Below are positions 23,787-59,439 of a stretch of 64,000 nucleotides of DNA, piece after piece. The notes below the pieces were generated by a model, which was not told the origin of the DNA, made no database searches, and saw only the letters and a program-made list of their open reading frames with translations. Within the stretch, counting starts at the first letter, position 1. The number at the start of each line of letters is the position of its first letter. The position numbers and the translations under genes were made by a program. Origin of the DNA: Heliocidaris tuberculata (lineage: Eukaryota > Echinodermata > Echinoidea > Camarodonta > Echinometridae); assembly GCA_025618425.1 (NCBI GenBank), contig CM046832.1, positions 58,799,087 to 58,863,086 on the forward strand, in the 5' to 3' direction.

Positions 23787-23794
23787 TGACGTCA
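23787..23794. promoter_or_regulatory. Palindromic CRE (TGACGTCA) near the deubiquitinase start
   Basis: A perfect TGACGTCA site lies 50 bp upstream of the proposed ATG at 23844, inside a 10-bp palindrome ATGACGTCAT. CREB/ATF-family factors bind this motif. It could be a core-promoter element or fall within the 5' UTR. Functional use is inference. Confidence 0.5.
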
Positions 23795-23843
23795 TGCAAT
23801 TACATTCCCAGGATGCCATGCCTATCGCATGTCTATGAACATC

Positions 23844-47088
<23,245 letters not shown>

Positions 47089-48165
47089 TGCTGATTTGAA
47101 CCTAGCTCGTACCTGTAATGGGACAGAAAGTATGCGTTGTATCGTGAATGCGTCGCTATTTGCTTGTGCTATCTCTATCAGATACCTGCAACGAACAACG
47201 AAGCCTCTTGATGTACTAATGAGAGAAACACCGTCCATTGCATGCCTGTAGGATAGAATGTAATCTGTGAAAGGCTTGTCTGTGCTATGTTCTCTGGCCT
47301 ACTGGCATTACCCAGCAGTAGTCGATGTGCCTTGTACAAGGTCAGTCAGATTTACTGCAGCTAGCCTAGTAAGGAAGGATATGTGAGAAGAAAGATGCCG
47401 AGAACACCTGTACTAACTAGCTCACATATTTCTTGTGGTTAAAATCCAATTGGTTGCAGGGTCAGCACAGTGTCCAATGAAGTTGGAACTTAGGAAGATA
47501 TGTTGACTAGCTAGCAATCTTAATTTGTTAATTGAGTTTTAAACTACAAACACACATAGATTGCAATGAATAAGAGGGCAATGGTATTTTCTTCTAACAG
47601 GAAGTCAAGAGTTTTGCTTTCAATCTTATGCTGCTTGCTTTTCTGCATATATGAGAAACAGAAGGACATTATACTTGTATAAAGCCCTTTTTGTCCTGGC
47701 CTGACCAAGTATGCCATTGACCTGCATATAGAGTCGACAGGCCTCCTTTCAACAATACTTGATAGAGCAATGTAAGGAAGGGGAATGCAATTGATCTAAA
47801 CATCTTCCCAATATTAAATTTGATCTGCCTTGCCCTTTTGATGTTGTCAATGAATTCCCAAATATCCTTTTGTGGAGCAAGATTTGCAGATTCATCTTCA
47901 AATTATTATCAAACTCATGACTATATGCAGAATACCTTGTTTGAGAAAAATAGCATCATCATGGATGATGGTAATGAATGAGGGAACAAATCTAATAATT
48001 TCTCAGCCCTTGAGTGGGATTGTTTGTGCATGATAAAGGGTTCTGGTGAACTTCACTTGCACAAAAAACATTCATATGTACCTACTCTTGGCAGGATCAT
48101 CCCCTTCTAGTGCTTCTAATTGTGCATCAAGATGGGAGAGAAAGACACAAAAATATACTATACTG

Positions 48166-48200
<35 letters not shown>

Positions 48201-48692
48201 ATTGTAAAGCAAATGCGAGCTTCAGAGTAAGGGTTACAGGGAGGTGGTCTAAGGAAAACGGGTGTTTGCAAAAAGAAAGTAAAAGTTCCAAAGATACCGT
48301 AGTACAGATTAGAATCATATATGAGGCAAAGAAGAAGTGATATGGTAGGGGAGATGGTGTGATGATGGATTTGATGTCCCTATATAGTTACTTTTAATCA
48401 ATTAGCAAACATTGCATGTTCAAGTTTTAATCCTTCAGCTTTTATTTTGATTATGTTCCAAGCATGACATCTGTTGCAATTGATTTTTCACATTGTGTTT
48501 TTTTTTGCACATACGTGTGATTTGCATATCAGCTGTTCAAAATATCGTCTGGATGTTATTTTATACTTCAGAAGCTTGCAATGCACTTTATGTCAAGATT
48601 TTTGTCAAATTGCATCTTTTTTTTTCTTCAGAAATTGATACTTTACAAAGTTCTCCATAAACTTGATTTTCAGTTAAGTTGGGTCTGTACTA

Positions 48693-49303
48693 ACTAGTGC
48701 TGGTATCGACACGCCTGATGTCGCCACTATGGCGACAAAAGTACTGGTTTTGGACTTTGCCGACATGTCGACACGCATGCTCCGATGGCGACATAAAATG
48801 GGTCTTTTTACATGTACCTCGCCGTGGCGTCGTGCGCGTGTACGTGATTTGTTTCACATACGCATTAGCAGCGCGCGCGCGCGACACGATCGCTGCGTAT
48901 CTAGTATCTAGCTAGCTGCGACGACCGGTATACATTACGTACATGTACATGCCTAGATATGCGACACTAGCTGACTCGCACCGCATGACTTTCATTAATG
49001 CTTGATAAATTGGATCATACAAAACAAATTTTGGGGCAAATAGTTGACAGTGTGCATCTTTGAGAACTGTAAGTGAGTATGACTGCGAGTGTGAGCCCGT
49101 GAGGACATAGTGCATGTATTCCATGTAAAGCTCTTGTGAATTTGTGTCGGGTAACTCTGGTTTAATAGTGTATGGTCACTACGGGAGCGACCCGAGTTTA
49201 AACTTGTTTGACTCATTGTCCAGATGTCGACACATGTCGACATCGGCGTTAATTTTATTGCGACATGGCGACATAGATTTTCCATGCCGATACCAGCACT
49301 AGT
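48693..49303. mobile_element. TIR element rich in GTCGACA motifs, downstream of USP
   Basis: Ends ACTAGTGCTGGTATCGACA and the mirrored form TGCCGATACCAGCACTAGT are inverted repeats, with ACTA directly outside both ends (48689-48692 and 49304-49307). Near the ends CGACAT/ATGTCG and GTCGACA blocks recur, and the middle has a (GC)n stretch at about 48869-48882. No transposase. Confidence 0.7.
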
Positions 49304-52300
49304 ACTAAGTATATTTCTTTGCCAAGTGATATGGCTATGATATGTATTTCATGAAATGTATTTATTATTATTACTACAAATGATATGTTGCCAACAGAGA
49401 CCCCACAAATTATAGAATATATCTTTTCTTTTACATTAACGGTATTTTAGTGACTAATGGTAAACTATATTTTATGTTGGCAATATTGTCTACTCACTTT
49501 TACTAAGTTATAGTCATCCTAATGTATTGACCCTCAATGGGTGATCCTGGTTTTCATTACAAATATCTCTCTACATTTTCCTTTCTGAATATGCCTTTGG
49601 GTTGATGTAGAATTGTATCTTCCTTTATAAATTGTAATTACTGTAGGGTTTTGGAATTACTTGCCTATGCTTATGATTGAAAATCAAGATTTTAGTTTCT
49701 CCTTTGTCATCATTTTTGAAATTTTGGACAGTTTAAGACAATTTTATATCTAGGGAGATGTTTGGAAAATATTCCTATGAAAGTTCTAAAACTGATAGTG
49801 CAAGTGTAGAAATAGAACATCTTCAGTATGACTTAGTAATACAATGTTCATTTAACAGTTTAATTTCTTTTATATTCTTAAATGCAGGGTATTCTCTGGA
49901 ACACTATGCAATCAAGCATAGATAGGCTTTGAACACAGACTGAGTATTTATCAGAAGAAAAAACGAATTGTGATAAAATGTATTTGCTCCTCTAGTCTAA
50001 TATTTGATGATGGGATAGAGGATGTAATGTGGGCTAGTGGCAAGAGAAGGGTTAACAAACTACAGACAGATACACAATGGCAGACAGGTTGGGGGCAATG
50101 GGGTGGGGGATGCGTGTGTTTGTGGGTGGGCAGGGGTGGATCAAGTGAAAACTGATGTTTGTATTGGCCAGTAAAGCCATATTGCTGTTTTGGTTGATGA
50201 TTTGATAAAGGGTAATGAAATATACTATTTTATGAAGAATTTATGATTATTTGATATGATTGCAGATGTCAGGACTATTAGGGGCATGTCATCAAGCTGA
50301 CAGCATCTAAATACTTAAAACATAAAGCTCAGCTAGGTAGATTATACACAACAACATCTCGTAAAATATGTTGTTAGCAATGGTTGATGTTACATTTAAC
50401 AGCGAGATGCTGTACGCTGACTGCTGTTATTGCTATATAGTACATTACATATGTGAAATGGCAATCTTCATGATATGTCAACAATTAAGTGCAATTATTA
50501 CCTCAAAGATACGCTTGTGTAACATAGGAAATAAACAAAAATGGCCTTTCCTGTGTGTAAATTAATTGAAGATTTCTTTTTAGACTTTCCTTTTTCTGAA
50601 TTTTTTGGGATGGTATGAAGAAAGGGCAGAGTGTATCTTTGGCTCACTGCAATTCTCACTAGAGCAGTAAATGCCAGACAACATCCAATCATCAGTGATA
50701 AAAACAGTAACAGAAGGACACATGTACCGTAATAATTACCTTTTAGTTCTCAGCTGACATTACCCATATGCATGATGTGTATTAATCCGATTGACTCTGT
50801 TGGCATTTACCACCAGATTCCATTTAAAGGCCTCTAGTGGTCAGATGGGCAAGGAGAACTGGAAATACGAGACAAGGTATTACAACTTGCAATTTCTAGA
50901 AATTTCCATGTAGTGCGTGTTTTGTTACATAGTGCTAAATGTAACAGTGCTGACTGCTGAGTATATATGTAGTAATTCTTTATCACAACAGAGACATTTA
51001 TGTCTAAAGACAATGAAGTGTTCTACAGTGTAATTCCTTTAAACATGTCAGAACCTGTAAGCCGAGGAAGTATATATGATAAGATCATTAATTTTGCCAA
51101 CTTGATTTCCTTTTATCTATGCCAAACTGCCAAACACGACCACATCTCAAAAGCAGATCCAAAAATTTGCAAAGAGAATAGAGCCAGAAGCATGCAAACA
51201 TAGTTGTGCATATTCATGGACTTTTTGTGGAATATGCAGTTTCATTTCTGAAAGTACGAATATTAAAAATAATAAGAGACCGGTAATAACCTTTATACCC
51301 AAAGAGGTATAGATTTCAAACCACTACTCTGCAAATCCAGATAGAAATTCTACATGTACACTGAAATTTGTCTTATCAGCTGCTTGACTAGATGTGGCAG
51401 GGGAATTTTTTCTTCGTCAAATTCTCTTGGTTAACGCGGAAAATGTCTACTGTAGCTGCACAAAGTGACTGTCATTGAACTTTGAGGCATATTTCTACTC
51501 TGGCAAATGATATGTTTTTCATCCCTATAGATACACGTATGTTCACAAAATATACTCCCAAACAATTGGAGTCATTTGCTTTAGTATAGAATACTCAAGT
51601 GTACATCTTTGTGATTGCATATTCATTATCAGTGCCAATAGGCACCGTGCATTAGATATAAGCAGTTAAGGTATACTGTATAGATAGTGCAATGTCATTT
51701 TGGTCCTTGGTTGGTGTGGCTTGAAAATCAGCTGTTAGTATAATCAACTATCAAACCCCAAAATTTCAAATAATGGAGATTCTGTCATTTCTATCTTTTT
51801 GTTGTACCTGCACATAGTGGAGGGTGAAATCACCCCAGGATTTGTTTTCTCAAAAACTCTGAATGCAACCAGACTATGTTTATACACACTGAAGCCTTAG
51901 CCAATTTCAAATTCACATCTGCATGTAATACATCTACCATCTGCCCTTCCTTGTTTGACATACAGTGGCAAAATTATATAAAATCATATTGTCTTTATAT
52001 GCGGAAGCACAAAGCCATGGTCTTTACTTGTATATTTATGAAAACTTTGTTGGTTCTGTAAATGCAAAATGGAAATTGTACTAACCAGTGGGGATCCTCT
52101 TTAGTTATATTCATTTTAATATTCTGTTGCTTGAGGAATTGTTTTTTATGTATTTGAATGGATATGAGTCACTGGCAATATTTTTATTTTTTAAAGTTAA
52201 AAGATAGTGCTTTTGTGTAACAAATATATTGTGTGGTATTTTACCAATTACAGGACTGTGTCCTGTAGCAAAAAGTAATGCAGTCAAGTGATGTCTGTTC

Positions 52301-52725
52301 AAATAGCTAATCAGAAATTGATATTGATATTCAATACTGTTTCAATCGCAGACTGTATCCATATAAAAGACACAGGCTAAAAGTACATAGAGCAGATTTC
52401 TGGCGTATTCATTTCTATCGTTGGTGCTTGTGTGTCCTGAAAAACAGAAATTTTATTTTTTGCCAAAAAATTCAACATATTGAGCAAGATGTTTTCATGT
52501 GCCTCTATCTGTACTGTCTGACAAAGACTTGATAAATTTGCCTCCCTGTGATGTTTGGCATTTTGTTTGAGCATATGAAAACTATTTTATCTTTTATCGG
52601 AGTGAGAGGTCTTTTATTTGTCATAACAATTTTAATAACAGTGCAGAATGTCACTTTTCAGTAGTATTTTGTGGACATTACGTGAATTCTCTGCATATGT
52701 ATCCTCCTTTGTGTACTCATTAACC

Positions 52726-52731
52726 AATAAA
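52726..52731 (+). terminator. Candidate polyadenylation signal AATAAA
   Basis: Canonical hexamer in AT-rich sequence about 5.6 kb downstream of the USP stop codon. One of two plausible sites. Confidence 0.35.
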
Positions 52732-53224
52732 TACATCTCTATGAAACAAAAGAGAGAATAGTTTTCATGATAAAGTCCCAAGCTGTTTTATGACATTCGA
52801 ATGCTATTATTGAACAGTGTTTTTCTGATCGTACTTCTCACTTCTCCCATTATTTGGCCAGTAAAATATGATGGAGTCATCTTGTTTAATCTATTATTTG
52901 CTATATTAACCTTGTTTGTCTATTGTAATCTTTCTGTCATGGAACTGCATGTACTATCGTGAACCATAGTTTTTATGCTTTAAATGCTTATATTTGGCAA
53001 AGAGGATATACACCCAAATTTATTAATGCACTTTAAAGTCACTTGCAAATTGTTCCTTTTCCTTGTGGTACTTAATTTTTATTTAAAGTCTGGTGTCAAA
53101 TTGCCATTTGAAATGATTGGATTCAAAGTGATGTGGATTATTTTTTATCCTGATAACATTTATTAAATGGTGACATGTTCATATACATTTGTAAATTAAA
53201 AGGTGAATGTTAGATCTGTTCTAT

Positions 53225-53230
53225 AATAAA
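53225..53230 (+). terminator. Candidate distal polyadenylation signal AATAAA
   Basis: Canonical hexamer closely followed by ATTAAA and then TTGTTTCATTTCGTT, a possible downstream element. It is the last plausible site before the antisense SINE. Confidence 0.4.
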
Positions 53231-53362
53231 ATATTAAAGATATTGAATTGAACCATCTTGTTTCATTTCGTTATTGTATATTTATGTATTTCTGATATTT
53301 ATACACATCTTCACCCACTGAAAAATGAGCGGTTCTGCCATTAGGACCTGTCTTATGGTTTA

Positions 53363-53567
53363 TTTTTATATTTTACCTGACTGCTAAGAAAGCATATGTA
53401 TGCTTGCAAGTAAGCAACCAGGGGACTGAAGGCTTTTAAGTCCTTTCCGAGGGACTTGGTAATGAGGATTAATGCCTTACAAAAGAGCACCAGCCCATCC
53501 ACTTGGTTTCGAACGCGGGTCCCCCAGTTACAAGACCACTGCTCTACCACTGAGCCATCGCGTCTCC
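53363..53567 (-). mobile_element. tRNA-derived SINE
   Basis: On the minus strand the element begins GGAGACGCGATGGCTCAGTG, with an A box (TGGCTCAGTGG) and, about 40 nt on, a B box (GCGTTCGAAACC at 53505-53516), the internal RNA polymerase III promoter of tRNA-type SINEs. Its body contains GGCATTAATCC and CCCTCGGAAAGGAC, followed by an A/T-rich tail toward 53363. No clear target duplication was found, so the tail end is approximate. Confidence 0.8.
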
Positions 53568-53767
53568 TGATTGGTATCAATAATACTCGGTAAGAATTAT
53601 GAAGATAAACGCTTGGCCACAATATTAAATAACATCCTGTCAAGTGATGTGTAAAAATGTAAAATATATACTCCAGAAATAATGTAGACTAGACACAACA
53701 ATGTTTATCCAAACAAAGTGGTTATGTTCTTACTTGTTTTTATTGCATATTATTAATATCAGTGATA

Positions 53768-54886
53768 TTAGTCCAGTCTCTGAATCTTATGTCGACTGTT
53801 TGCTGGTGTTTTCATTGGATCCTCACTGTAACTATCGAGTTCATCTCGACCTCTCTTATGACCTCTGAAATTGCTTTCCTCCGCGAGGTTCATAAGTTCT
53901 TCCTCATCACAAGACTGGAAGTCGGAGTCACTGTCGATCTCAGACGACAAGACAAATATATCGAGGTCGTCATTTATTTTCCAACTGTTGGAGCATGAGA
54001 TCTGCTTTTGATTCATAGAGTCAGTGTCCTGCTCATGCCGATCATCGATTATCTTTCTAAAGATGGCTGCTGCATGCTGGTTGCAACCCATCTCAAGCGG
54101 AACGGTTATCTGGCCATACGCATCCTTGTAAGCAACCAGTGTGGGTCCATCTGGCAGAGACTTGGGACGCACTTCTACAAGGGCATCACCGAACTCGTCT
54201 CCCCCAAGTCGATCATAGGTCTCAATGACTTCCAAGTCTATGAGTGTCCTGCGGAGTGCCAAAGCAGTTTCCTTGAGGGTATCACTGAAGTTCTCATAAC
54301 CTTTGCTCTGAACATCATCTTCATTGTCCGAAGATGATGACTGGGATGAAAACTGATTAGCTGCAGCATATTCTTCTGTTTCCATGTCATCCTCTGAATC
54401 TGAAGAACTGTCCAATGAGGAGCCAGAGTATGCTCCCATATCCTCAGTTACAGGTAGTTTTGGTTCATAGTTGTCCTTCATCGCTTGGACTCTGGAAAGT
54501 AATGGAAGGAAGTACCTAGAGGGTGAGACATAGCCAAAGATGTCATCAGCGAGGTCGTCACATGGATCGTAGTCATCATCGGCTTCATAGCCAGCATCAC
54601 TGGGGATGGGTGAAAACCAGCATGGCAAAGACAAAGCCTGTTGTCCGACTATGCCATGCCTTTTGTTTGGTGACGGGATGAAGAGCTTCGTCGGTGAAAC
54701 ATCACCAAAGATGATATCTTCTAGGTCTTCATATGGATCAAAGTCATCATCACCTTGGTAGTCAACATCATTTGCTAGTGGACGTCCCTTGTTTGGACCG
54801 GGTGAACTGTATTCCTGTGGAATGGAGTCCAGCAGCTTTGGAATGATACTGCGAGGATCGGTCTCGAGAAGATCGTCGATCGACAT
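53768..54886 (-). CDS. Unrecognised acidic single-exon ORF, 372 residues
   Basis: ATG at 54886, uninterrupted to the stop at 53768. Family not recognised. The protein is strongly acidic with Ser/Asp/Glu tracts (about residues 155-192 and 315-332). It contains two copies of a motif of about 31 residues (about 42-72 and 98-128) sharing DDDFDPYEDL/DDDYDPCDDL, then D-IFG-VSP and an aromatic/Pro ending. Basic clusters near the C-terminus (RGHKRGR, NSRHKIQR) could be nuclear signals. Residues about 200-285 look more globular. No transmembrane segment or signal peptide. It faces the USP gene tail to tail. It could be a lineage-specific gene or the coding part of an unrecognised element; upstream exons cannot be excluded. 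Confidence 0.6.
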   Translation of the reverse strand: MSIDDLLETDPRSIIPKLLDSIPQEYSSPGPNKGRPLANDVDYQGDDDFDPYEDLEDIIFGDVSPTKLFIPSPNKRHGIVGQQALSLPCWFSPIPSDAGYEADDDYDPCDDLADDIFGYVSPSRYFLPLLSRVQAMKDNYEPKLPVTEDMGAYSGSSLDSSSDSEDDMETEEYAAANQFSSQSSSSDNEDDVQSKGYENFSDTLKETALALRRTLIDLEVIETYDRLGGDEFGDALVEVRPKSLPDGPTLVAYKDAYGQITVPLEMGCNQHAAAIFRKIIDDRHEQDTDSMNQKQISCSNSWKINDDLDIFVLSSEIDSDSDFQSCDEEELMNLAEESNFRGHKRGRDELDSYSEDPMKTPANSRHKIQRLD

Positions 54887-55687
54887 CAGAATCGAAGATG
54901 CTTTTGATGGCTTCGTCTGTGCATTTGAACAGAGATATGCATGAATTGACCCGTGGATATTTTTTGATAATATAAATTTTTAAAAAAAATATTGACAGAA
55001 CTGTTTTACAGTGGGAAGTATTTAATTTCATTTGTATAATAAAAGAAACAGAAAATTTAGAATAACATAAATTACTTATTCTGTTTCACTTTATGTAACA
55101 AATCCCGCATCACTAATTATCATAATTATATACCTAAAAGTACTGATTTATACTCTATTCGTTTGATTATTCATTAGGAGAATTGATAGATTTTATGGTA
55201 TAACATTTTTGTTACATATATTATTCGATTTCCTTCATGGAGTAGCATTTTTCCACAAAAAAAAAAAAAAGAGGGGAGGGGTCTTTTATAGTGAACCTTC
55301 TCAAGCTGACATCATCACCTAAACTATTGTTTATCAATACTGTAATCATTCTTACTCTATTATATGAGATTATCATAGCGAAACATACCATCTCAACTGC
55401 AGTTGATACTTGAGGAGGTATAATCTGAGAGAAGATTACCACTGTAATATTAGAAAGGAAATCAGTAAAGCCTGAGCGAAAAGCGAAAAGCTATAGTGTA
55501 CTCGAGGAGTTTCTGAATTAGAATGTCAGATTTTTTTTGTCAACAAACGGTAGTCATGAAATTGTTGCGCGTATCTCACAAAATCACGGCGCAAAAACAT
55601 GAACCCATTGTTTCGTCATAATAAAAAGTATGATGCACGAAAAAAGGATTATTAACGTCACTTCTCAGCCGCGCGCATGAATAAAGA

Positions 55688-55695
55688 TGACGTCA
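55688..55695. promoter_or_regulatory. Palindromic CRE (TGACGTCA)
   Basis: Perfect TGACGTCA within GATGACGTCATC, about 800 bp upstream of the acidic ORF start and 29 bp outside a MITE. A role as promoter element is inference. Confidence 0.3.
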
Positions 55696-55723
55696 TCAAA
55701 ACCACCTGTATTCGATTAGAGCT

Positions 55724-55957
55724 CAGGGGTGGTATTCTGAGATTCATTTTATCTTGATTTTAGTGAAATAATTTTAATTGTCATAACAAAATGTACGCTT
55801 ATGGCTCATCATTGGTTAATACCTGCTCAAAAGTGGCTGCGTACGCGGAATTCATCTGCGCAACCTCCAATGAAATGTTGCAATTTGAAATTTGTTATGG
55901 CAATTAAAATCTTTTCACTAAAATCAAGATAAAATAAATCTCAGAATACCACCCCTG
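55724..55957. mobile_element. 234-bp MITE with long terminal inverted repeats
   Basis: Ends CAGGGGTGGTATTCTGAGAT and the mirrored ATCTCAGAATACCACCCCTG extend into inverted arms of about 65 bp with few mismatches (ATTTTATCTTGATTTTAGTG against its mirror). Clear target duplication was not found. Non-coding. Confidence 0.8.
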
Positions 55958-58004
55958 GGTCAGAGGAGTTGGATCTAGTCTTTTCAAATGACAATGACAA
56001 TGATAATGACAATGATTTTTTCTTATGTAACCCTTATTCGGGCATTGAAGAAAATCAAGCAACTTATATCAAAATTACAAGTATAAATTCAAAATCAAAG
56101 AAATAGTACAATGAAAAAAAAACAGTTTTGCTGAATTAAAAAAAACAAATTAGAAAATAAAAATAAAGAGGGGAAAAAGATTTTAAAAATTGCTGTGAAC
56201 TTCTTGTGGTATTTTGATAATGACGTTGATTTAGATAAAAGAATAACTGACTTTCTAAAAAGGCACACCATAATTTTAAAGAAATATAAAAACTAACTTC
56301 AAGTACGAATTCTGATATATATATTTATACATATTAAAAAATAACAACACAAAAATACAAAAAAACAGTAATCAAAATGAATAGAAATCATTCGATATTT
56401 ACATCTGCTAGTTACAAACGGCTTCGAAAAACGAAGCATAATTTTCTTACAAAACTTTGCTAACCTAACAAACTCGTCGGTGCTGGTTGAATTAAAGAGA
56501 TTATGCATCTTTAAGGTATTAGGCTTTACTCTGTAACACCTATTCAAATATAGCTTTCTCTCATTATTAAACACTTGGCATTCAAAATTATTATGCAGAG
56601 AAATAGCCTTGAACACACTAATTTATATTGAAATGTTGATCATATTACCGTATAGGAAACAGGGATTTTTGTGTATTATCTCCTCTTTCTAATCATGTAA
56701 GCCAAATTTCAACACGAGATGACTTTGCTTGTCAAAAACGGGGGCGGCCCCTTTGTCGCCCCTCTTAGTTCTGCCTCATGGAATATTGAGGAATGAATTT
56801 TAAATGGTCATCCTGTTCGTCTTTTTCTATAAAATTCCGTAGCCCGTCCCAAAAAGAAAATTGATGCCAAAATAATTTTTCACTGCTTCATCAGCAGAAC
56901 AACAGCCTCGACCTTAGAATCGAGGAAATCATGCTATATCTATGCACTAAAATCATTGAAATATGATGAATTCTTTTGAGGGCTAGCCCATTGTGTATAC
57001 GTGCATTTTATACGGTTTAAAGCTTGCTTTCTTTGAATAATGCATAGTGAGGCGCGGTGAATCTAAAAAAAGGATATAGCATTTGTTGGCCGAGACATGC
57101 TGGCTTTGGTGTCTGGCCAGAAAAAAAAAATGAAAGGGGAATTTGCCGCTGTCACATAGTCTAGCGTGACGTTGTGGTTACATCTTTAAATGAAAGGACT
57201 TAATTACAGTTAGAGGTTCCCCGATGTCGATGACTACCCATGGCAGACATTGGACTATTACCGGTTGTAGTTAATTATTGGCGATCACAAACACGAAATT
57301 CAGTTAACAAAATGTCTTTTTTTTTTTTCTTTAAAATAATTTTTTTTTGAAATTCGTGTTGCCAATTTTTCGACCTGGCTTTCTCACAGTTAATGCCGAT
57401 AAAAGCTCGCAAAAAGCTATGCTTTTAAAACCATGCATTTTTGTTTTTATTTATCATTCAGACACGTCGCTTTAAACATTCATTCCTCCTCACATAATGA
57501 AAGAAAGGAAAAATCCTTATTCTGAAACAGTGTAATCTTCCTTTACCTCGCTTAGCAGCATAGTTTATTCATATATTCGTAAAATATTTTCCCACCTTCT
57601 TTTATTCAAACACTGATTATCATAATTGTGAATCATCAGGAATATTTTATGCGGTTAATATATCCAGGTCTAGGAGGTCTAGGAATGGAAGTGCGTACGT
57701 GCTTATCTAGATGGTTATATCATGCAATGATGTAACCATCCTCGCTAAACATGCAGTACCAGTTTCGTAACCACAAACCTAAGCAGAAATATAATCCCCA
57801 TAGTGAACGAGAAAATGGGGGCTGAGGGCGATTTGCCCCCGAAGCTTTTTAAAAGCTACCGTGAATTAAACAAAAAATGAAAGAAAGAAAAGAAAAGGGA
57901 GAAAAACATCATTGATAGAATTCCGCGAAAACGTTGCAATTCAAAATCTCAACCCGAATAGAAGGAAGTTGTATTCCTAACCCTGCTATAATGGCCAATG
58001 GAAA
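55958..58004. other. Intergenic AT-rich stretch, no gene seen
   Basis: Contains A-rich low complexity (about 56110-56200) and only short frames without features. No gene, RNA gene or clear element was recognised. Confidence 0.5.
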
Positions 58005-58232
58005 CAGAGGCGGATCCGGAATGTTGTGTTTGTAAAAAAAAAAAAAAAAAAAATGAAGAAAAAAAAGAGAGAGAGAAAGAGGGGGGGGGGGGGGGCACAA
58101 ATCCAAAAAATACAAAATAAAGGCAGGGGGAATTACTTTTGTGTGTGTGTTGTGTACTGTAGATATGCCAATTGGGATTCAAAAGAGGGTGGGAGAGGGG
58201 CACGGCTTTGTCCCCTCTTAAATCTGCCACTG
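58005..58232. mobile_element. Short hAT-like element with CAGAGGCGGATCC end
   Basis: Left end CAGAGGCGGATCCGG and right end reverse complement CAGTGGCAGATTTAAG resemble the element in UGT intron 1. ATGGAA occurs just outside both ends, but the duplication is not exact. It holds A, G and (GT)n runs. Confidence 0.5.
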
Positions 58233-58434
58233 ATGGAATAAAAGGCCAATTTCACCCTTGGGAATATATGACGAAAAGACCAAAATCGTAATGCTTCGAA
58301 AACTTATTTTGGGGCGGGCATAGATTCATGTCAGTTCTCAATTTTTAATCCAAGCATAAATCTTATTTTATAATACTGCAGGAAATTTATACTGTGGAAA
58401 ATGGATCAGCCTGTTCCGTCATATTACTACTGAT

Positions 58435-58739
58435 CACTGGCGTACTGGTAGGGGGCTTGAGGGGGCTGTAGCCCCCCCCCCCCCAAAGTTCCACGTCAAA
58501 AACAAAAAAAAAAAAAAAAAGGGGGGGGAGGGGGAAAAAGAAAAAAAAATAGAGAAAAAAGGGGACAATTTGAAATTACCTACCTGATATGAGGTCTAGA
58601 TCTGTAACAAAATTATATTTTCATTAAAAAAGGTCATTTTTTTTTTGCTCGTTCGCTTCGCTCGCTCGCAAGTATTCAGAAATTGTGTCGCGTGTGCCAT
58701 ATTCAGCCCCCTCAAATTTTTTGGCTCATTACGCCACTG
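58435..58739. mobile_element. Non-autonomous hAT-type element, 305 bp
   Basis: Ends CACTGGCGTACTGG and TTACGCCACTG are flanked by perfect 8-bp duplications CTACTGAT (58427-58434 and 58740-58747). The interior includes G, C and A runs and a GCTCGTTCGCTTCGCTCGC block like that in the other hAT-type elements. Confidence 0.8.
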
Positions 58740-59222
58740 CTACTGATCGTTTTCTTCTTTTCTCGAGCAGTGATTATTTTGAACATGGTGTGTTCGCCAA
58801 ACTTTGGACCCTCGTATGAATTTGCACATACACCGATATAACCTAACTTGACCTTGTTATTAAAGTGAAGTTATATACCGAATGTCACGTGTAAAGTACA
58901 CGTGCATGTGCGAGATATACAAACATGCAGCCAGATGGCTCCTTTTTTCTTGCTACAGTTCGTGGTAGTATGATGCAACTTCTAGTATATTTGGGGGAAA
59001 TTTATTCAGTTTAATCGATAGACCTACAATATTCAGTCTTTAGACAGAGGATTGTTGCTATGTCAGGTGTATAGAGGATGAATCTACATAGAACTAAAGG
59101 AGAGTAATGTAATGAGTACTTTTTGACAAGGACCAGTATACCCCAAACTTCAGGTTTCATATCCGACTGACGAGAGGCCTGTCACCCAGTGGTACGAGTG
59201 TCTATCTAAAAACATTTCAAGT

Positions 59223-59252
<30 letters not shown>
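59223..59252. repeat. G30 homopolymer
   Basis: Thirty consecutive G residues. Its exact length is likely unstable or uncertain in assembly. Confidence 0.9.
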
Positions 59253-59253
<1 letters not shown>

Positions 59254-59439
59254 GAAGTATATGGACTTTGCTAGAAGAATTTTCTTCACGTACGCTGTGC
59301 CAAGGACTTGTCCCACGACGATTAAAAGTTTATGAATCAAAATTTGAAAACTACCGGTACCTAAGTTTGAAAGGCAAGTGGCTGCATTTTCATTTTCGGG
59401 GAACTATGGGAGCAGACGCCCCTCCCCCATCTCACTTTT

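Larger units (their letters stand above)
47089..53362 (+). other. Probable long 3' UTR and flank of the USP gene, no other gene seen
   Basis: About 6.2 kb of AT-rich sequence follows the TGA. Scattered short frames have no family features. It contains a (GA)n microsatellite (about 48168-48197) and a TIR element (48693-49303). Candidate polyadenylation signals AATAAA occur at 52726-52731 and 53225-53230. The second is followed by ATTAAA (53233-53238) and a T/G-rich stretch near 53257-53280, so the transcript could end there. The true 3' end is inference. Confidence 0.45.

Noticed and set aside
53461..53567. Possible tRNA gene on the minus strand
   Set aside because: A and B boxes are present but the cloverleaf is followed by a SINE body and A/T tail, so it is a SINE head rather than a tRNA gene.
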